Assembly: GCA_004551945.1 (NCBI GenBank)
Contig: SFPN01000008.1
Span: 7,786-71,785 of the forward strand
Length of the DNA stretch: 64,000 nucleotides
DNA from: Clostridiales bacterium
GTDB taxonomy: Bacteria > Bacillota > Clostridia > Oscillospirales > Oscillospiraceae
Direction: 5' to 3'
The position numbers were made by a program, and so were the translations under genes. The notes beneath the pieces were generated by a model, which saw nothing but the letters and a program-made list of their open reading frames with translations, made no database searches and was not told where the DNA came from. This document shows positions 8,071 through 15,466 of the stretch, in pieces (position 1 is the first letter of the stretch; the number at the start of each line of letters is the position of its first letter).

Positions 8071-8268
8071 TTATTTATACAGGATCATGCGCTTGATTGC
8101 GGCCTCGTTGGTCTTGTCCGCATAGGCGCCGGCGCGGAGGCCGCGTTTACGCTTGGTGGTCTTCTTGTTCAGGATATGGCTCTTATTGGCATGGGCGCGC
8201 TTGACCTTACCGCTCTTGGTCAGGTTAAAACGCTTCTTAGCGCCGCTGTGAGTTTTGATTTTAGGCAT
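8071..8268 (-). CDS. rpmI: 50S ribosomal protein L35
   Basis: 65 residues, normal for L35. It begins MPKIKTHSGAKKRFNLTKSG and ends with the lysine/arginine-rich RKRGLRAGAYADKTNEAAIK. It lies 24 bases after infC and 31 bases before rplT in the conserved operon. Confidence 0.98.
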   Translation of the reverse strand: MPKIKTHSGAKKRFNLTKSGKVKRAHANKSHILNKKTTKRKRGLRAGAYADKTNEAAIKRMILYK

Positions 8269-8292
8269 GGCGGAAAACTCCTTTGTAAGATT

Positions 8293-8838
8293 TTACTTTT
8301 TGTTGTCTTTGTTCTTGCTGTCCTTGTTCTGCTTGCAGGACAGGAACATGGTCATGTGGCGTCCGTCCAGCTTGGGCTCTTTGTCCATGGTCGCCACCTC
8401 AGCGCAGTCAGCTGCAAACTTTTCCAGCAGACGCTTGCCGATGTCGGTGTGGGCCATTTCGCGGCCGCGGAAGCGGACAGCGACCTTGACCCGGTTCCCT
8501 TCGGCCAGGAACCGCTGGGCGTTGCGGACCTTGACATTGAAATCATTGACGTCGATTCCCGGGGACATACGCACTTCTTTGATCTCCACGATCCGCTGGT
8601 TTTTCTTTGCTTCCTTGTCCCGCTTGGTCTGCTCAAACTTGTACTTTCCGTAGTCCATGAGCTTGCACACGGGCGGAACGGCATTGGGCGAGATCTTCAC
8701 CAGGTCCAGCTCGGCCTCGTTGGCCTTGTCCAGAGCCTCGGCCACGGACATAATGCCAAGCTGCTCCCCTTGGGCGGAAATCAGGCGCACTTCCTTGTCG
8801 TGAATTTCCTCGTTGATTTGATGAGCCGTGTTAGCGAT
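8293..8838 (-). CDS. infC: Translation initiation factor IF-3 (AUC start)
   Basis: 181 residues. It has INEEIHDKEVRLISAQGEQL at the N-terminus and VRFRGREMAHTDIGKRLLEK in the C-domain that binds the 30S platform. No ATG, GTG or TTG fits: the reading frame enters through IANTAHQINEEI, and ACTGGAGGTGCGTTTACC places a perfect Shine-Dalgarno 9 bases before an ATC codon at 8838. infC genes of E. coli and B. subtilis are known to use AUU, which IF-3 discriminates against, giving autogenous control; AUC here would serve the same role. Calling the start at a farther ATG (8901) would add leader sequence that includes the attenuator. Confidence 0.93.
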   Translation of the reverse strand: MANTAHQINEEIHDKEVRLISAQGEQLGIMSVAEALDKANEAELDLVKISPNAVPPVCKLMDYGKYKFEQTKRDKEAKKNQRIVEIKEVRMSPGIDVNDFNVKVRNAQRFLAEGNRVKVAVRFRGREMAHTDIGKRLLEKFAADCAEVATMDKEPKLDGRHMTMFLSCKQNKDSKNKDNKK

Positions 8839-8873
8839 GGTAAACGCACCTCCAGTCCATAGATACAAAAAAT

Positions 8874-8895
8874 GGATACCTTCCGAAAGGTATCC
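8874..8895 (-). promoter_or_regulatory. Attenuator hairpin in the infC leader
   Basis: On the minus strand GGATACCTT, a 4-base loop and AAGGTATCC form a 9-base perfect stem followed by ATTTTTTG. It lies between the promoter (9007-9035) and the infC start. This is an intrinsic terminator in the leader, as expected for L20 or other attenuation control. Confidence 0.7.
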
Positions 8896-9006
8896 GCACA
8901 CAGGAAAGAAGCATCCGCGAGGGCTGCTGTCTTACCGTATTAACCTCTTCGCTTACTTGCGGGAGGTGAGGCAGGCGGAACCTTCCTACTTTATTTTACG
9001 CCAGTT

Positions 9007-9035
9007 AGTATACCAGAGCGTTAACCGTCTGTCAA
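9007..9035 (-). promoter_or_regulatory. Sigma-A promoter of infC-rpmI-rplT
   Basis: On the minus strand TTGACA (9035-9030), 17-base spacer, TATACT (9012-9007). It is near consensus and gives a leader of about 160 bases before infC. Confidence 0.85.
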
Positions 9036-9042
9036 GCAAAAT

Positions 9043-9085
9043 TTTTAGCGGGGCCTCCATTCTCCAGAGAAAGGGGACCCCGCCG
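9043..9085 (-). terminator. Probable terminator of the lipoate operon
   Basis: Minus strand: GCGGGG (9083-9078) pairs with CCCCGC (9053-9048), enclosing an inner TTCTC/GAGAA stem. TAAAAATTTT follows. It is only a moderate terminator, but it sits just after the last gene. Confidence 0.5.
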
Positions 9086-9099
9086 GAGGCCAACAGACG

Positions 9100-10077
9100 T
9101 TATTCAACAATGGTATCCACCATCTCATCCAGGGTAATCCCATAGACGCCGTCCGCACCGGCGTACCGGCGCAGGACCTCCGCCACCGCGTCCTTCCGGT
9201 AGGGGCAGCCGATGAGTCTGTCCCGCACCAGATCCATGTCGATGGCGCTGAAGAAATCCCCGGAGAAGGCGATGTCCGCGATTTTTCCCTGCTGCACGTT
9301 CAGGTTCACCCGGAAGCGGCCGCCGGCAAACCGGCCCTGCCGCTCCATGGAAAACTTGGGGGAGGCGCCGAACTTCTTGTCCCAGTTGTCAAAGTGCTCC
9401 GCGGCCAGCTGACGAATCCGGCGGTCATCCGCTTCTGTCACCTGATAGACCGAGCCGCCGTTCAGAATGGCCGTCACCATGCGCTGCTTAAATTCCTCCG
9501 CTGTCATGGGGGCCTCCAGATGCTCAGTCAGATTGGTCACCCGGTCGTGGACGGACTTGATGCTCTTGGAGAGAATCTTATACTCATCCACCGTGGTGCT
9601 GGCCACCATCTGTTCGATGTTGGTGTCAAAGAGAAGGGAGCCGTGGTGCACCGTAGCACCCGCCAGCTTATATTGTGCATTTCCAGAGAACTTTTTCCCC
9701 TCTACAGTTAAATCGTTGCGGCCGTTGAACTCCGCGGGAATTCCCATGCCCTGCAGGGCGTCCAGCACCGGGGTCAGATACTGCTGAAACTGGATGCTGT
9801 CGCTGTCCCCCTGGGTGATGAAGGAGAACTGCCAGCCCCCCGGGTCGGTGTAGATGGTTCCGCCGCCGGACAGTCTGCGGACAATGTGGATGTTGTGGGC
9901 GTCCACATATTTTTTGTTGATCTCCTCCAGGGTGTTCTGGTATTTCCCGATCATCAGGGTGGGCGTGGTGCGCCAGAAGAGGAACACAGGCTCGGGGAGC
10001 TTCTTTTCCGCGGTGAAATAGTATTCCAGCCCGAAGTTGTAGTAGACGTCGGTGCTGCCGGTTTCAATATAAATCAT
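9100..10077 (-). CDS. lplA: Lipoate-protein ligase (LplA/LplJ type)
   Basis: 325 residues. It activates lipoate with ATP and attaches it to a lipoyl-domain lysine. Family motifs are RRLSGGGTIYTDPGG (lipoyl-AMP pocket) and the catalytic Lys in GKKFSGNAQYK, followed by HHGSLLFDT. The C-terminal 90 residues form the accessory domain of bona fide ligases, which argues against an LipM or LipL octanoyl/amido-transferase. The start ATG lies one base after the lipA stop, within a stop-C-ATG arrangement. It is the last gene of the operon. Confidence 0.88.
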   Translation of the reverse strand: MIYIETGSTDVYYNFGLEYYFTAEKKLPEPVFLFWRTTPTLMIGKYQNTLEEINKKYVDAHNIHIVRRLSGGGTIYTDPGGWQFSFITQGDSDSIQFQQYLTPVLDALQGMGIPAEFNGRNDLTVEGKKFSGNAQYKLAGATVHHGSLLFDTNIEQMVASTTVDEYKILSKSIKSVHDRVTNLTEHLEAPMTAEEFKQRMVTAILNGGSVYQVTEADDRRIRQLAAEHFDNWDKKFGASPKFSMERQGRFAGGRFRVNLNVQQGKIADIAFSGDFFSAIDMDLVRDRLIGCPYRKDAVAEVLRRYAGADGVYGITLDEMVDTIVE

Positions 10078-10078
10078 G

Positions 10079-10939
10079 TTAGTTCTTTCCTCCTGCCTGC
10101 AGGGCTTCGGCGGCGCGATAGGAGCTGCGCACCAGGGGCGTGCTGGCCACATAACGGAACCCTTTTTCCAAGGCGATCTCCTTGTAGCGGGCAAATTCTT
10201 CCGGCGTCACATAGCGCTGGAGGGGACAGTGATCCGGGCTGGGCTGCAAATACTGGCCGATGGTGAGAATGTCGCAGCCCACGTCCAGCAGGTCGTCCAT
10301 GAGCCGGCGGATCTGGTCCTCCGTCTCTCCCAGGCCCACCATAAAGCCCGTCTTGGTCAGGCTGCCGGGATACTGTTCCTTGCAGTACCGCAGCACATCC
10401 AGGGACCGCTGGTAGACTGCCTGGGGACGCACGGCGGCGTAGAGCTCCTGCACCGTCTCCACGTTGTGGTTCAGCACGTCGGGCCTGGCCTGCATCACCG
10501 TGTCCAGGCAGGCATGATCCCCCTTCATGTCGGAAATCAGCACCTCTGCGGTGGTGTCCGGGCACAAGGCCCGCAGCGCCCGGATGCAGGCGGCAAACTG
10601 ACCTGCGCCGCCGTCGGGCAGATCGTCCCGGGTCACCTGGGTGATTACCACATGGCGCAGCCCCAGCTTCTGGGCGGCCAGGGCCAGGTTTCTGGGTTCC
10701 TCCGGGTCCACCGGGTCCGGCCGGGCGTGGGTCACGTTGCAGAACCGGCAGTTCCGGGTGCAGTGGCTGCCGAGAATCATGAAGGTGGCTGTGTGGGTCT
10801 GATAACATTCCCCAAGATTCGGGCAGTTTGCCTCCTTGCACACGGTGTTCAGCTTCAGGTCCTTCATGAGAGCGGCCACTTCCGCCACGGCCTCCTTGTT
10901 GTAGGGAACCTTCAGCCAATCGGGTTTCCGCTCCATCAC
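10079..10939 (-). CDS. lipA: Lipoyl synthase
   Basis: 286 residues; a radical SAM enzyme that inserts two sulfurs into octanoyl groups. It has both clusters: the auxiliary cysteines CKEANCPNLGEC (C-x4-C-x5-C) and the radical SAM CTRNCRFC. It also has VTRDDLPDGGAGQFA and HNVETVQELY, and a C-terminal SSYRAAE whose Ser ligates the auxiliary cluster. Its start overlaps the lipoyl-domain gene (ATGA). Presence of lipA means the cell can make lipoyl groups, while the two ligases allow scavenging. Confidence 0.95.
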   Translation of the reverse strand: MMERKPDWLKVPYNKEAVAEVAALMKDLKLNTVCKEANCPNLGECYQTHTATFMILGSHCTRNCRFCNVTHARPDPVDPEEPRNLALAAQKLGLRHVVITQVTRDDLPDGGAGQFAACIRALRALCPDTTAEVLISDMKGDHACLDTVMQARPDVLNHNVETVQELYAAVRPQAVYQRSLDVLRYCKEQYPGSLTKTGFMVGLGETEDQIRRLMDDLLDVGCDILTIGQYLQPSPDHCPLQRYVTPEEFARYKEIALEKGFRYVASTPLVRSSYRAAEALQAGGKN

Positions 10940-11175
10940 CGGGCCTCCACGTCTGCCACGGGGGCGTTTACGGTGACCTCGTCCCCTTCCTCCACCAGCT
11001 TGCGCAGGAGCACGCCGTCCTCGCTGGCGGTGATCTGGTTTACCACCTTGTCGGTTTCAATCTCAAAAATGGGCTCCCCCTTCTTGTAGGGCTGTCCCTC
11101 TTCCTTCAGCCAGGCGCAGAATACGCCGCTTTTCATTTCATCTCGCAGCTGGGGCATGGTAATCTGTTTCTGCAT
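10936..11175 (-). CDS. Stand-alone lipoyl-domain protein
   Basis: Only 79 residues, a complete biotinyl/lipoyl domain and nothing else. The acceptor lysine is in EIETDKVVNQI, the classic E2 lipoyl-domain hairpin. Normally this domain is fused to an acyltransferase (E2), or is the 125-residue GcvH. Neither an E2 catalytic domain nor glycine-cleavage genes are present here. It lies between two ligases and lipA in one operon. It may be a swinging-arm subunit for an enzyme encoded elsewhere, or a carrier on which lipoyl groups are assembled; which one is unknown. Confidence 0.9.
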   Translation of the reverse strand: MQKQITMPQLRDEMKSGVFCAWLKEEGQPYKKGEPIFEIETDKVVNQITASEDGVLLRKLVEEGDEVTVNAPVADVEAR

Positions 11176-11190
11176 ATTTGATCTCCTCCG

Positions 11191-12120
11191 TTATAAAATC
11201 AGTTCTGCCAGCTTGTCCGGCTCGTCAGTTATCTCTTGGCAGAGGGCTTCGATTGCCTCGGGCCTCAGCTGAGCGCCCAGGAACCGGTCCCCTGCGTGGG
11301 GGTCTAAGAGGGGGGAGCGCAGCTCACAGGCCGTGATGACGCCCTTTTTCGCCTCATAACGAAGCTGGATGGGTTTCCCGGACAGCTCTCCTGTGACCTC
11401 ACAGAGAAAGGCAGGGGATCGGCCGCAGGTCCAGGCCCAGCTGCCGTACTTTTCCTCCGCCAGCTGTTCTGCCAGGCGAAGCTGTTCTTCTGTTAAGGAT
11501 GCCTCCGTCAGATCCGCCGGATAGGCGGCCCGCAGGGCCTTCCGAAAGTCCGCCATGGTGCCCTGCCAGTATTGGCTGATGTTGACCACCTGGGCGGGGT
11601 TGGAGGGGATGGCCCGGGAATGGTAGGTGCGCCCCGAGCGGCCGGAAACCTCGTGGAGCACGGTCAGGTCGGTGTCAAACAAAAGGGTGCCGTGGTGGAG
11701 CAGCCGCCCGCCGGAAATCTTCTGGGCGCTGCCGGAAATCTTCCTGCCGTGAAGGGTAATGTCGCAGACCTTGCTCTTTTCCGCCGGCACGCCGATGCGG
11801 TGAAGGGCCGTGAGAATCCCGGCCATCACCCCGTCGTAGTTCACGCTCCCGTCGCTGTCGCAGATGACGGTGTAATTCAGGTTTCCGGGGTCATGGTACA
11901 CGGTGCCGCCCCCGGAGTCCCGCCGGATGACGGGAATCCCCCGTTTCCAGGCGCGGTAAACGCTGGTCTCCTGGTAAATGTTCTGATAGGCCCCGCAGAC
12001 GATGGCGGGGGAGTTGCTCCAGAGCATCAGGATGCTGTCCTCCTGAATTTGCTCAAAGACAACCTGTTCCAATGCCTGGTGGAAGGCGGGCGTTCCGTCG
12101 GGAACTGCAAAATACTTCAT
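11191..12120 (-). CDS. Second lipoate-protein ligase family protein
   Basis: 309 residues, first gene of the lipoate operon and a diverged paralogue of the 9100-10077 product. It retains RRDSGGGTVYHDPGNLNY and the catalytic-Lys motif GRKISGSAQK followed by LLHHGTLLFDTDL, plus a C-terminal accessory domain. The start is MKYFAVPDG; an upstream in-frame extension lacks an RBS. Two ligases in one operon suggests different substrates or acceptor domains. It could instead be an octanoyl- or lipoyl-transferase. Confidence 0.85.
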   Translation of the reverse strand: MKYFAVPDGTPAFHQALEQVVFEQIQEDSILMLWSNSPAIVCGAYQNIYQETSVYRAWKRGIPVIRRDSGGGTVYHDPGNLNYTVICDSDGSVNYDGVMAGILTALHRIGVPAEKSKVCDITLHGRKISGSAQKISGGRLLHHGTLLFDTDLTVLHEVSGRSGRTYHSRAIPSNPAQVVNISQYWQGTMADFRKALRAAYPADLTEASLTEEQLRLAEQLAEEKYGSWAWTCGRSPAFLCEVTGELSGKPIQLRYEAKKGVITACELRSPLLDPHAGDRFLGAQLRPEAIEALCQEITDEPDKLAELIL

Positions 12121-12167
12121 ACCATGCCCCCTGTTCTGGCTCTTCCGAGAATGGTGATTGGGTGCTA

Positions 12168-12197
12168 TCTTTACATAGATTCGGAGGTTTGTAAAGA
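12168..12197. promoter_or_regulatory. Inverted repeat upstream of the lipoate operon
   Basis: TCTTTACA (12168-12175) and TGTAAAGA (12190-12197) are perfect 8-base arms, 22 bases apart centre to centre, i.e. two helical turns. They lie about 50-75 bases before the first ligase gene. A second short palindrome (AAATCCT/AGGATTT, 12209-12224) is adjacent. This is operator-like; no regulator is identified. Confidence 0.4.
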
Positions 12198-12240
12198 CCA
12201 TCCCGGAAAAATCCTAGAGGATTTCTATGATTTTTGGATA

Positions 12241-12296
12241 AAAAAAGCACCCCCGATTTATCAGCTTCATGCAGACCGATAAATCAGGAGTGTTGC
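12241..12296 (-). terminator. spo0A terminator
   Basis: On the minus strand the stem including GATTTATC (12285-12278) and GATAAATC (12262-12255) extends to GGGGGTGC and ends in TTTTTTT. It lies 37 bases after the spo0A stop. Confidence 0.85.
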
Positions 12297-12332
12297 GTTT
12301 CTCTAACCATATATCGTTCTCTCGGTTGTCCC

Positions 12333-13100
12333 TCAGCCCTGCCGCCGCTGTAATTGCAGCCGATCGGCAATCATGGCGATGAATTCGGAATTGGTGGGTT
12401 TGCCCTTGGAGTTGCTCACGGTAAAGCCGAAGTACTTCTGCAGCGTGTCCAGATCCCCCCGGTCCCAGGCCACCTCAATGGCGTGGCGGATGGCACGCTC
12501 CACCCGGGAGGCGGTGGTGCCAAACTTCCTGGCGACTTCAGGGTAGAGAACCTTGGTGACGGCGTTGATCACGTCCATGTCCTCCACGGTCATGATGATG
12601 GCCTCCCGAAGATACTGGTACCCCTTGATATGGGCGGGCACGCCGATTTCGTGGATGATGGCTGTCACATTGGCTTCCAGGGTCTGGCGGGTGGAGGCCG
12701 GCAGGCCGGGAGCTGCGTCCTCCTCGGACCAGTGCTGGGAGGCCAGCAGCCGGATGCGCTCTACCACGGAAGAAACCCGGCAGGGCTTCATCATGTAGTA
12801 GTCGCCGCCCTTGGCGGCCACCTGATCGGCCATGGCGCCCCGGGCAAAGCCGGACAGCACCAGTACGCTCACCGGCAGCGGCCGGATGGCGTCCAGCACG
12901 TCGAATCCGTCTACACGGCCCAGAACCAGATCCATCACCAGGATGTCCGGGGTGAGCTCCTGGGCGAGGCGGATCGCCTCCTGGCCGTCTCCCGTCTGGC
13001 CGATGACCTCCAGGCCTTCTTCTCCCTTCAGGGCATCCGCAAGGATTGCGCGGAATTCCTCGCTGGTATCGGCAATGAGAACTGTTTTCTTACTTTCCAT
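12333..13100 (-). CDS. spo0A: Sporulation master regulator Spo0A
   Basis: 255 residues. Receiver domain: phospho-acceptor Asp57 (ILVMDLVLG), Ser83 and Lys105 (MMKPC). The acid pocket reads LIADTSEEF, so Asp11 is present but the usual second acid is Thr12. The C-terminal Spo0A domain is unmistakable: TTASRVERAIRHAIEVAW recognition helix, then GKPTNSEFIAMIADRL. When phosphorylated it binds 0A boxes (TGTCGAA) to start sporulation. Boxes are present in the intergenic region upstream, suggesting autoregulation. Confidence 0.96.
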   Translation of the reverse strand: MESKKTVLIADTSEEFRAILADALKGEEGLEVIGQTGDGQEAIRLAQELTPDILVMDLVLGRVDGFDVLDAIRPLPVSVLVLSGFARGAMADQVAAKGGDYYMMKPCRVSSVVERIRLLASQHWSEEDAAPGLPASTRQTLEANVTAIIHEIGVPAHIKGYQYLREAIIMTVEDMDVINAVTKVLYPEVARKFGTTASRVERAIRHAIEVAWDRGDLDTLQKYFGFTVSNSKGKPTNSEFIAMIADRLQLQRRQG

Positions 13101-13171
13101 GCGTGTGTCTCCCCTCTGGGAAGATGAAAATCCTTGTCTTCCCCATATGGTCTCCTTGTTTCATTCGTAGC

Positions 13172-13216
13172 TTGACCGGTCAACCATAATTTACCACAAT
13201 GGGACAGCGAACTCAA
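13172..13216 (-). promoter_or_regulatory. Candidate spo0A promoter with palindrome at the transcription start
   Basis: Minus strand: TTGAGT (13216-13211), 17-base spacer, TAAATT (13193-13188). A perfect 12-base palindrome TTGACCGGTCAA (13172-13183) then covers the expected +1 site, a typical place for a repressor. Confidence 0.4.
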
Positions 13217-13243
13217 GGGGAAATTAGTAAAAACTGGTAATTA

Positions 13244-13389
13244 CGTCGAAAAATATTTCCCCAAAGTTCGTTCTTGTTCGACAAATAAGGGAAAATATGG
13301 AGACAACACGGGGCTTAATTCTGCGTTTCCAGGTTAGAAAACAGGAAAGAACAGAATAAAATCTTCGTTCCCCGGCTAAATTTGTCGAG
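13244..13389. promoter_or_regulatory. Cluster of Spo0A-box-like sites between spo0A and iorA
   Basis: TTCGACA (13277-13283) is an exact TGTCGAA 0A box on the minus strand, with a matching TTTGTCGAACAAGAA context. CGTCGAA (13244-13250) and TGTCGAG (13383-13389) each differ by one base. The last lies just upstream of the iorA -35 element. The whole gap 13101-13465 is AT-rich and noncoding. Confidence 0.5.
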
Positions 13390-13397
13390 AAAATCCG

Positions 13398-13426
13398 TTT
13401 ACGAATGGAACGAGAAATGGTATAGT
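13398..13426 (+). promoter_or_regulatory. iorA promoter
   Basis: TTTACG (13398-13403), 17-base spacer, TATAGT (13421-13426), about 40 bases before the iorA start. Confidence 0.6.
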
Positions 13427-13465
13427 AAATATGTATAAGTATCCACCCAGAAAGGGGACATTCCC

Positions 13466-15205
13466 ATGAAGAAACTGATGCTGGGCAATGAAGCGGCAGC
13501 CCGGGGCCTGTACGAGGCCGGCTGCTGCCTGATCTCCAGCTATCCGGGCACACCCAGCACGGAAATCACCGAGCGGGCCGCCCAATATGACGAAATTTAC
13601 TGCGAGTGGGCACCCAATGAGAAGGTGGCCATGGAGGTGGCCTTCGGCGCGGCCCTGGCAGGCAAGCGCAGCGCCTGCGCCATGAAGCACGTTGGGGTGA
13701 ACGTGGCGGCCGATCCCCTGTTTACCATTGCCTACACCGGCATCAACGCCGGTATGGTCATCTGCGTGGCGGACGACCCCGGGATGCACTCCTCCCAGAA
13801 TGAGCAGGATTCCCGGCACTACGCTGTCTCCGCCAAGCTCCCCATGCTGGAGCCGGCGGACTCTCAGGAGGCCTGCCTCTTTGCCAAGCGGGCTTTTGAG
13901 CTCTCAGAAGAATATGATACCCCGGTTTTTCTCAAACTATGTACCCGGATCTCCCACTCCCAGAGCATTGTGGAGCTGGGCCAGCGGCAGGAGGTTCCGG
14001 TCCGTCCCTATGAGAAGGACATTCCCAAATACGTGATGGTCCCCGGCAATGCCCGCCCCCGCCACCCCATTGTGGAGGCCCGGATGGAGCGCCTGCTGGC
14101 CCTGGCCGAGACCACGGATCTGAACCGGGAGGAAATGGGGGAGGACACCTCTTTCGGCATCATCACCTCCTCCACCTGCTACCAGTACGCCCGGGAGGTG
14201 TTTGGGGAGAAGGCCTGCATCCTGAAGCTGGGCCTGGTGAACCCCCTGCCCCGGCAGAGAATTCTGGACTTTGCCCAAAAGGTGGACAAGCTCATCGTGC
14301 TGGAGGAGCTGGACCCGGTGATCGAGGAGCACTGCCGGAACCTGGGCCTCTCCGTTACCGGCAAGGACAAGCTGCCCATGATCGGCGAGTTTGCCCAGGG
14401 GCTGGTGGCCCAGAAGCTGCGGGAGACCGAAAAGCCCTGGGTGGCCCTGGACGAGCCGGTTCCCGGCCGTCCCCCGGTGCTCTGCGCCGGCTGTCCCCAC
14501 CGGGGCCTGTTCTACACCCTGGCGAAAAACAAGATCACCGTCCTGGGGGACATCGGCTGCTATACCCTGGCTGCCTATGAGCCCCTGTACGCCATCGAGA
14601 CCTGCGAGTGCATGGGCGCTTCCGTCAGCTCCATCCACGGCTTCAACAAGGCCCTGGGGAAGGAGAGCGAGGGCAAGACGGTGGCGGTGCTGGGAGACTC
14701 CACCTTCATGCACTCGGGCATGACCGGCCTTGCCAACATCGCCTATAACCAGAGCAACTCCACCGTCATCATCCTGGATAACTCCACCACCGGCATGACC
14801 GGCCACCAGCAGAACCCCACCACCGGCAAGAACCTGCGGGGGGATCCTGCGGGGAAGATCGACCTGGAGACCCTCTGCCGGGCCATGGGTATCCGCCGGG
14901 TGCGGGTGGTGGACCCTTACGACCTGAAAGCCACCGAGGAGGCCGTGCTGGAGGAACTGGCCGCGCCGGAGCCCTCGGTGATTATCACCCGCCGTCCCTG
15001 CACCCTGCTCAAGTCCGTGGCCAAGCATCCCCCGTATGTGGTGGACCCGGAGGCGTGCAAGGGCTGCAAGCTGTGCATGCGCATCGGCTGCCCGGCCATT
15101 TCCTGGAAGGAGAAAAAGGCCGTGGTGGACCCCACCCAGTGCGTGGGCTGCGGCGTCTGCCAGCAGCTGTGTAAGTTCGACGCTCTGCTCTGCCAGGAGA
15201 ACTGA
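13466..15205 (+). CDS. iorA: Indolepyruvate:ferredoxin oxidoreductase alpha subunit
   Basis: 579 residues. The enzyme oxidatively decarboxylates aryl pyruvates (from Trp, Phe, Tyr) to aryl-acetyl-CoA, reducing ferredoxin. The N-terminal pyrimidine-binding region begins with LGNEAAARGLYEAGCCLISS. The TPP/Mg site is GDSTFMHSG...LDNSTTG in the C-terminal half. Two [4Fe-4S] motifs close the protein: CKGCKLCMRIGC and CVGCGVCQQLC. The beta subunit gene iorB, usually adjacent, is not in this window. Upstream Spo0A-box-like sites hint at growth-phase control. Confidence 0.93.
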   Translation: MKKLMLGNEAAARGLYEAGCCLISSYPGTPSTEITERAAQYDEIYCEWAPNEKVAMEVAFGAALAGKRSACAMKHVGVNVAADPLFTIAYTGINAGMVICVADDPGMHSSQNEQDSRHYAVSAKLPMLEPADSQEACLFAKRAFELSEEYDTPVFLKLCTRISHSQSIVELGQRQEVPVRPYEKDIPKYVMVPGNARPRHPIVEARMERLLALAETTDLNREEMGEDTSFGIITSSTCYQYAREVFGEKACILKLGLVNPLPRQRILDFAQKVDKLIVLEELDPVIEEHCRNLGLSVTGKDKLPMIGEFAQGLVAQKLRETEKPWVALDEPVPGRPPVLCAGCPHRGLFYTLAKNKITVLGDIGCYTLAAYEPLYAIETCECMGASVSSIHGFNKALGKESEGKTVAVLGDSTFMHSGMTGLANIAYNQSNSTVIILDNSTTGMTGHQQNPTTGKNLRGDPAGKIDLETLCRAMGIRRVRVVDPYDLKATEEAVLEELAAPEPSVIITRRPCTLLKSVAKHPPYVVDPEACKGCKLCMRIGCPAISWKEKKAVVDPTQCVGCGVCQQLCKFDALLCQEN

Positions 15206-15249
15206 GCAGTAAACCCAGCAAGTGCTCCCAAGAGCAAAACTGTGAACCG

Positions 15250-15286
15250 GGAGCAGGACCCAATATGAGCCCTGCTCCTTTTTTTT
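15250..15286 (+). terminator. iorA terminator
   Basis: GGAGCAGG (15250-15257) pairs with CCTGCTCC (15271-15278), followed by eight T. The rest of the 15287-15460 gap holds a leader hairpin, CTGGCC...GGCCAG at 15372-15405 enclosing CCGGGAA/TTCCGG, before the permease gene; nothing coding is seen. Confidence 0.8.
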
Positions 15287-15466
15287 CTGCTCAGATCCTT
15301 TGGGAAAAGCAGGAAAGGTTTGGAAAAAAGAGGAAATCAAATAGAGGCACATGGAAGAAACTGGAAAGAGCCTGGCCCGCCGGGAATATAGTGTTCCGGG
15401 GCCAGACGGAGGAACACAGGGGTAGCGTCCGCTCTGACCGGCCGGCCCCCGGGGGAGGAATTGCAA

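Noticed and set aside
8839..8901. Longer infC beginning at the upstream ATG
   Set aside because: It would translate through the attenuator hairpin and has no ribosome site; the ATC start has a perfect one.
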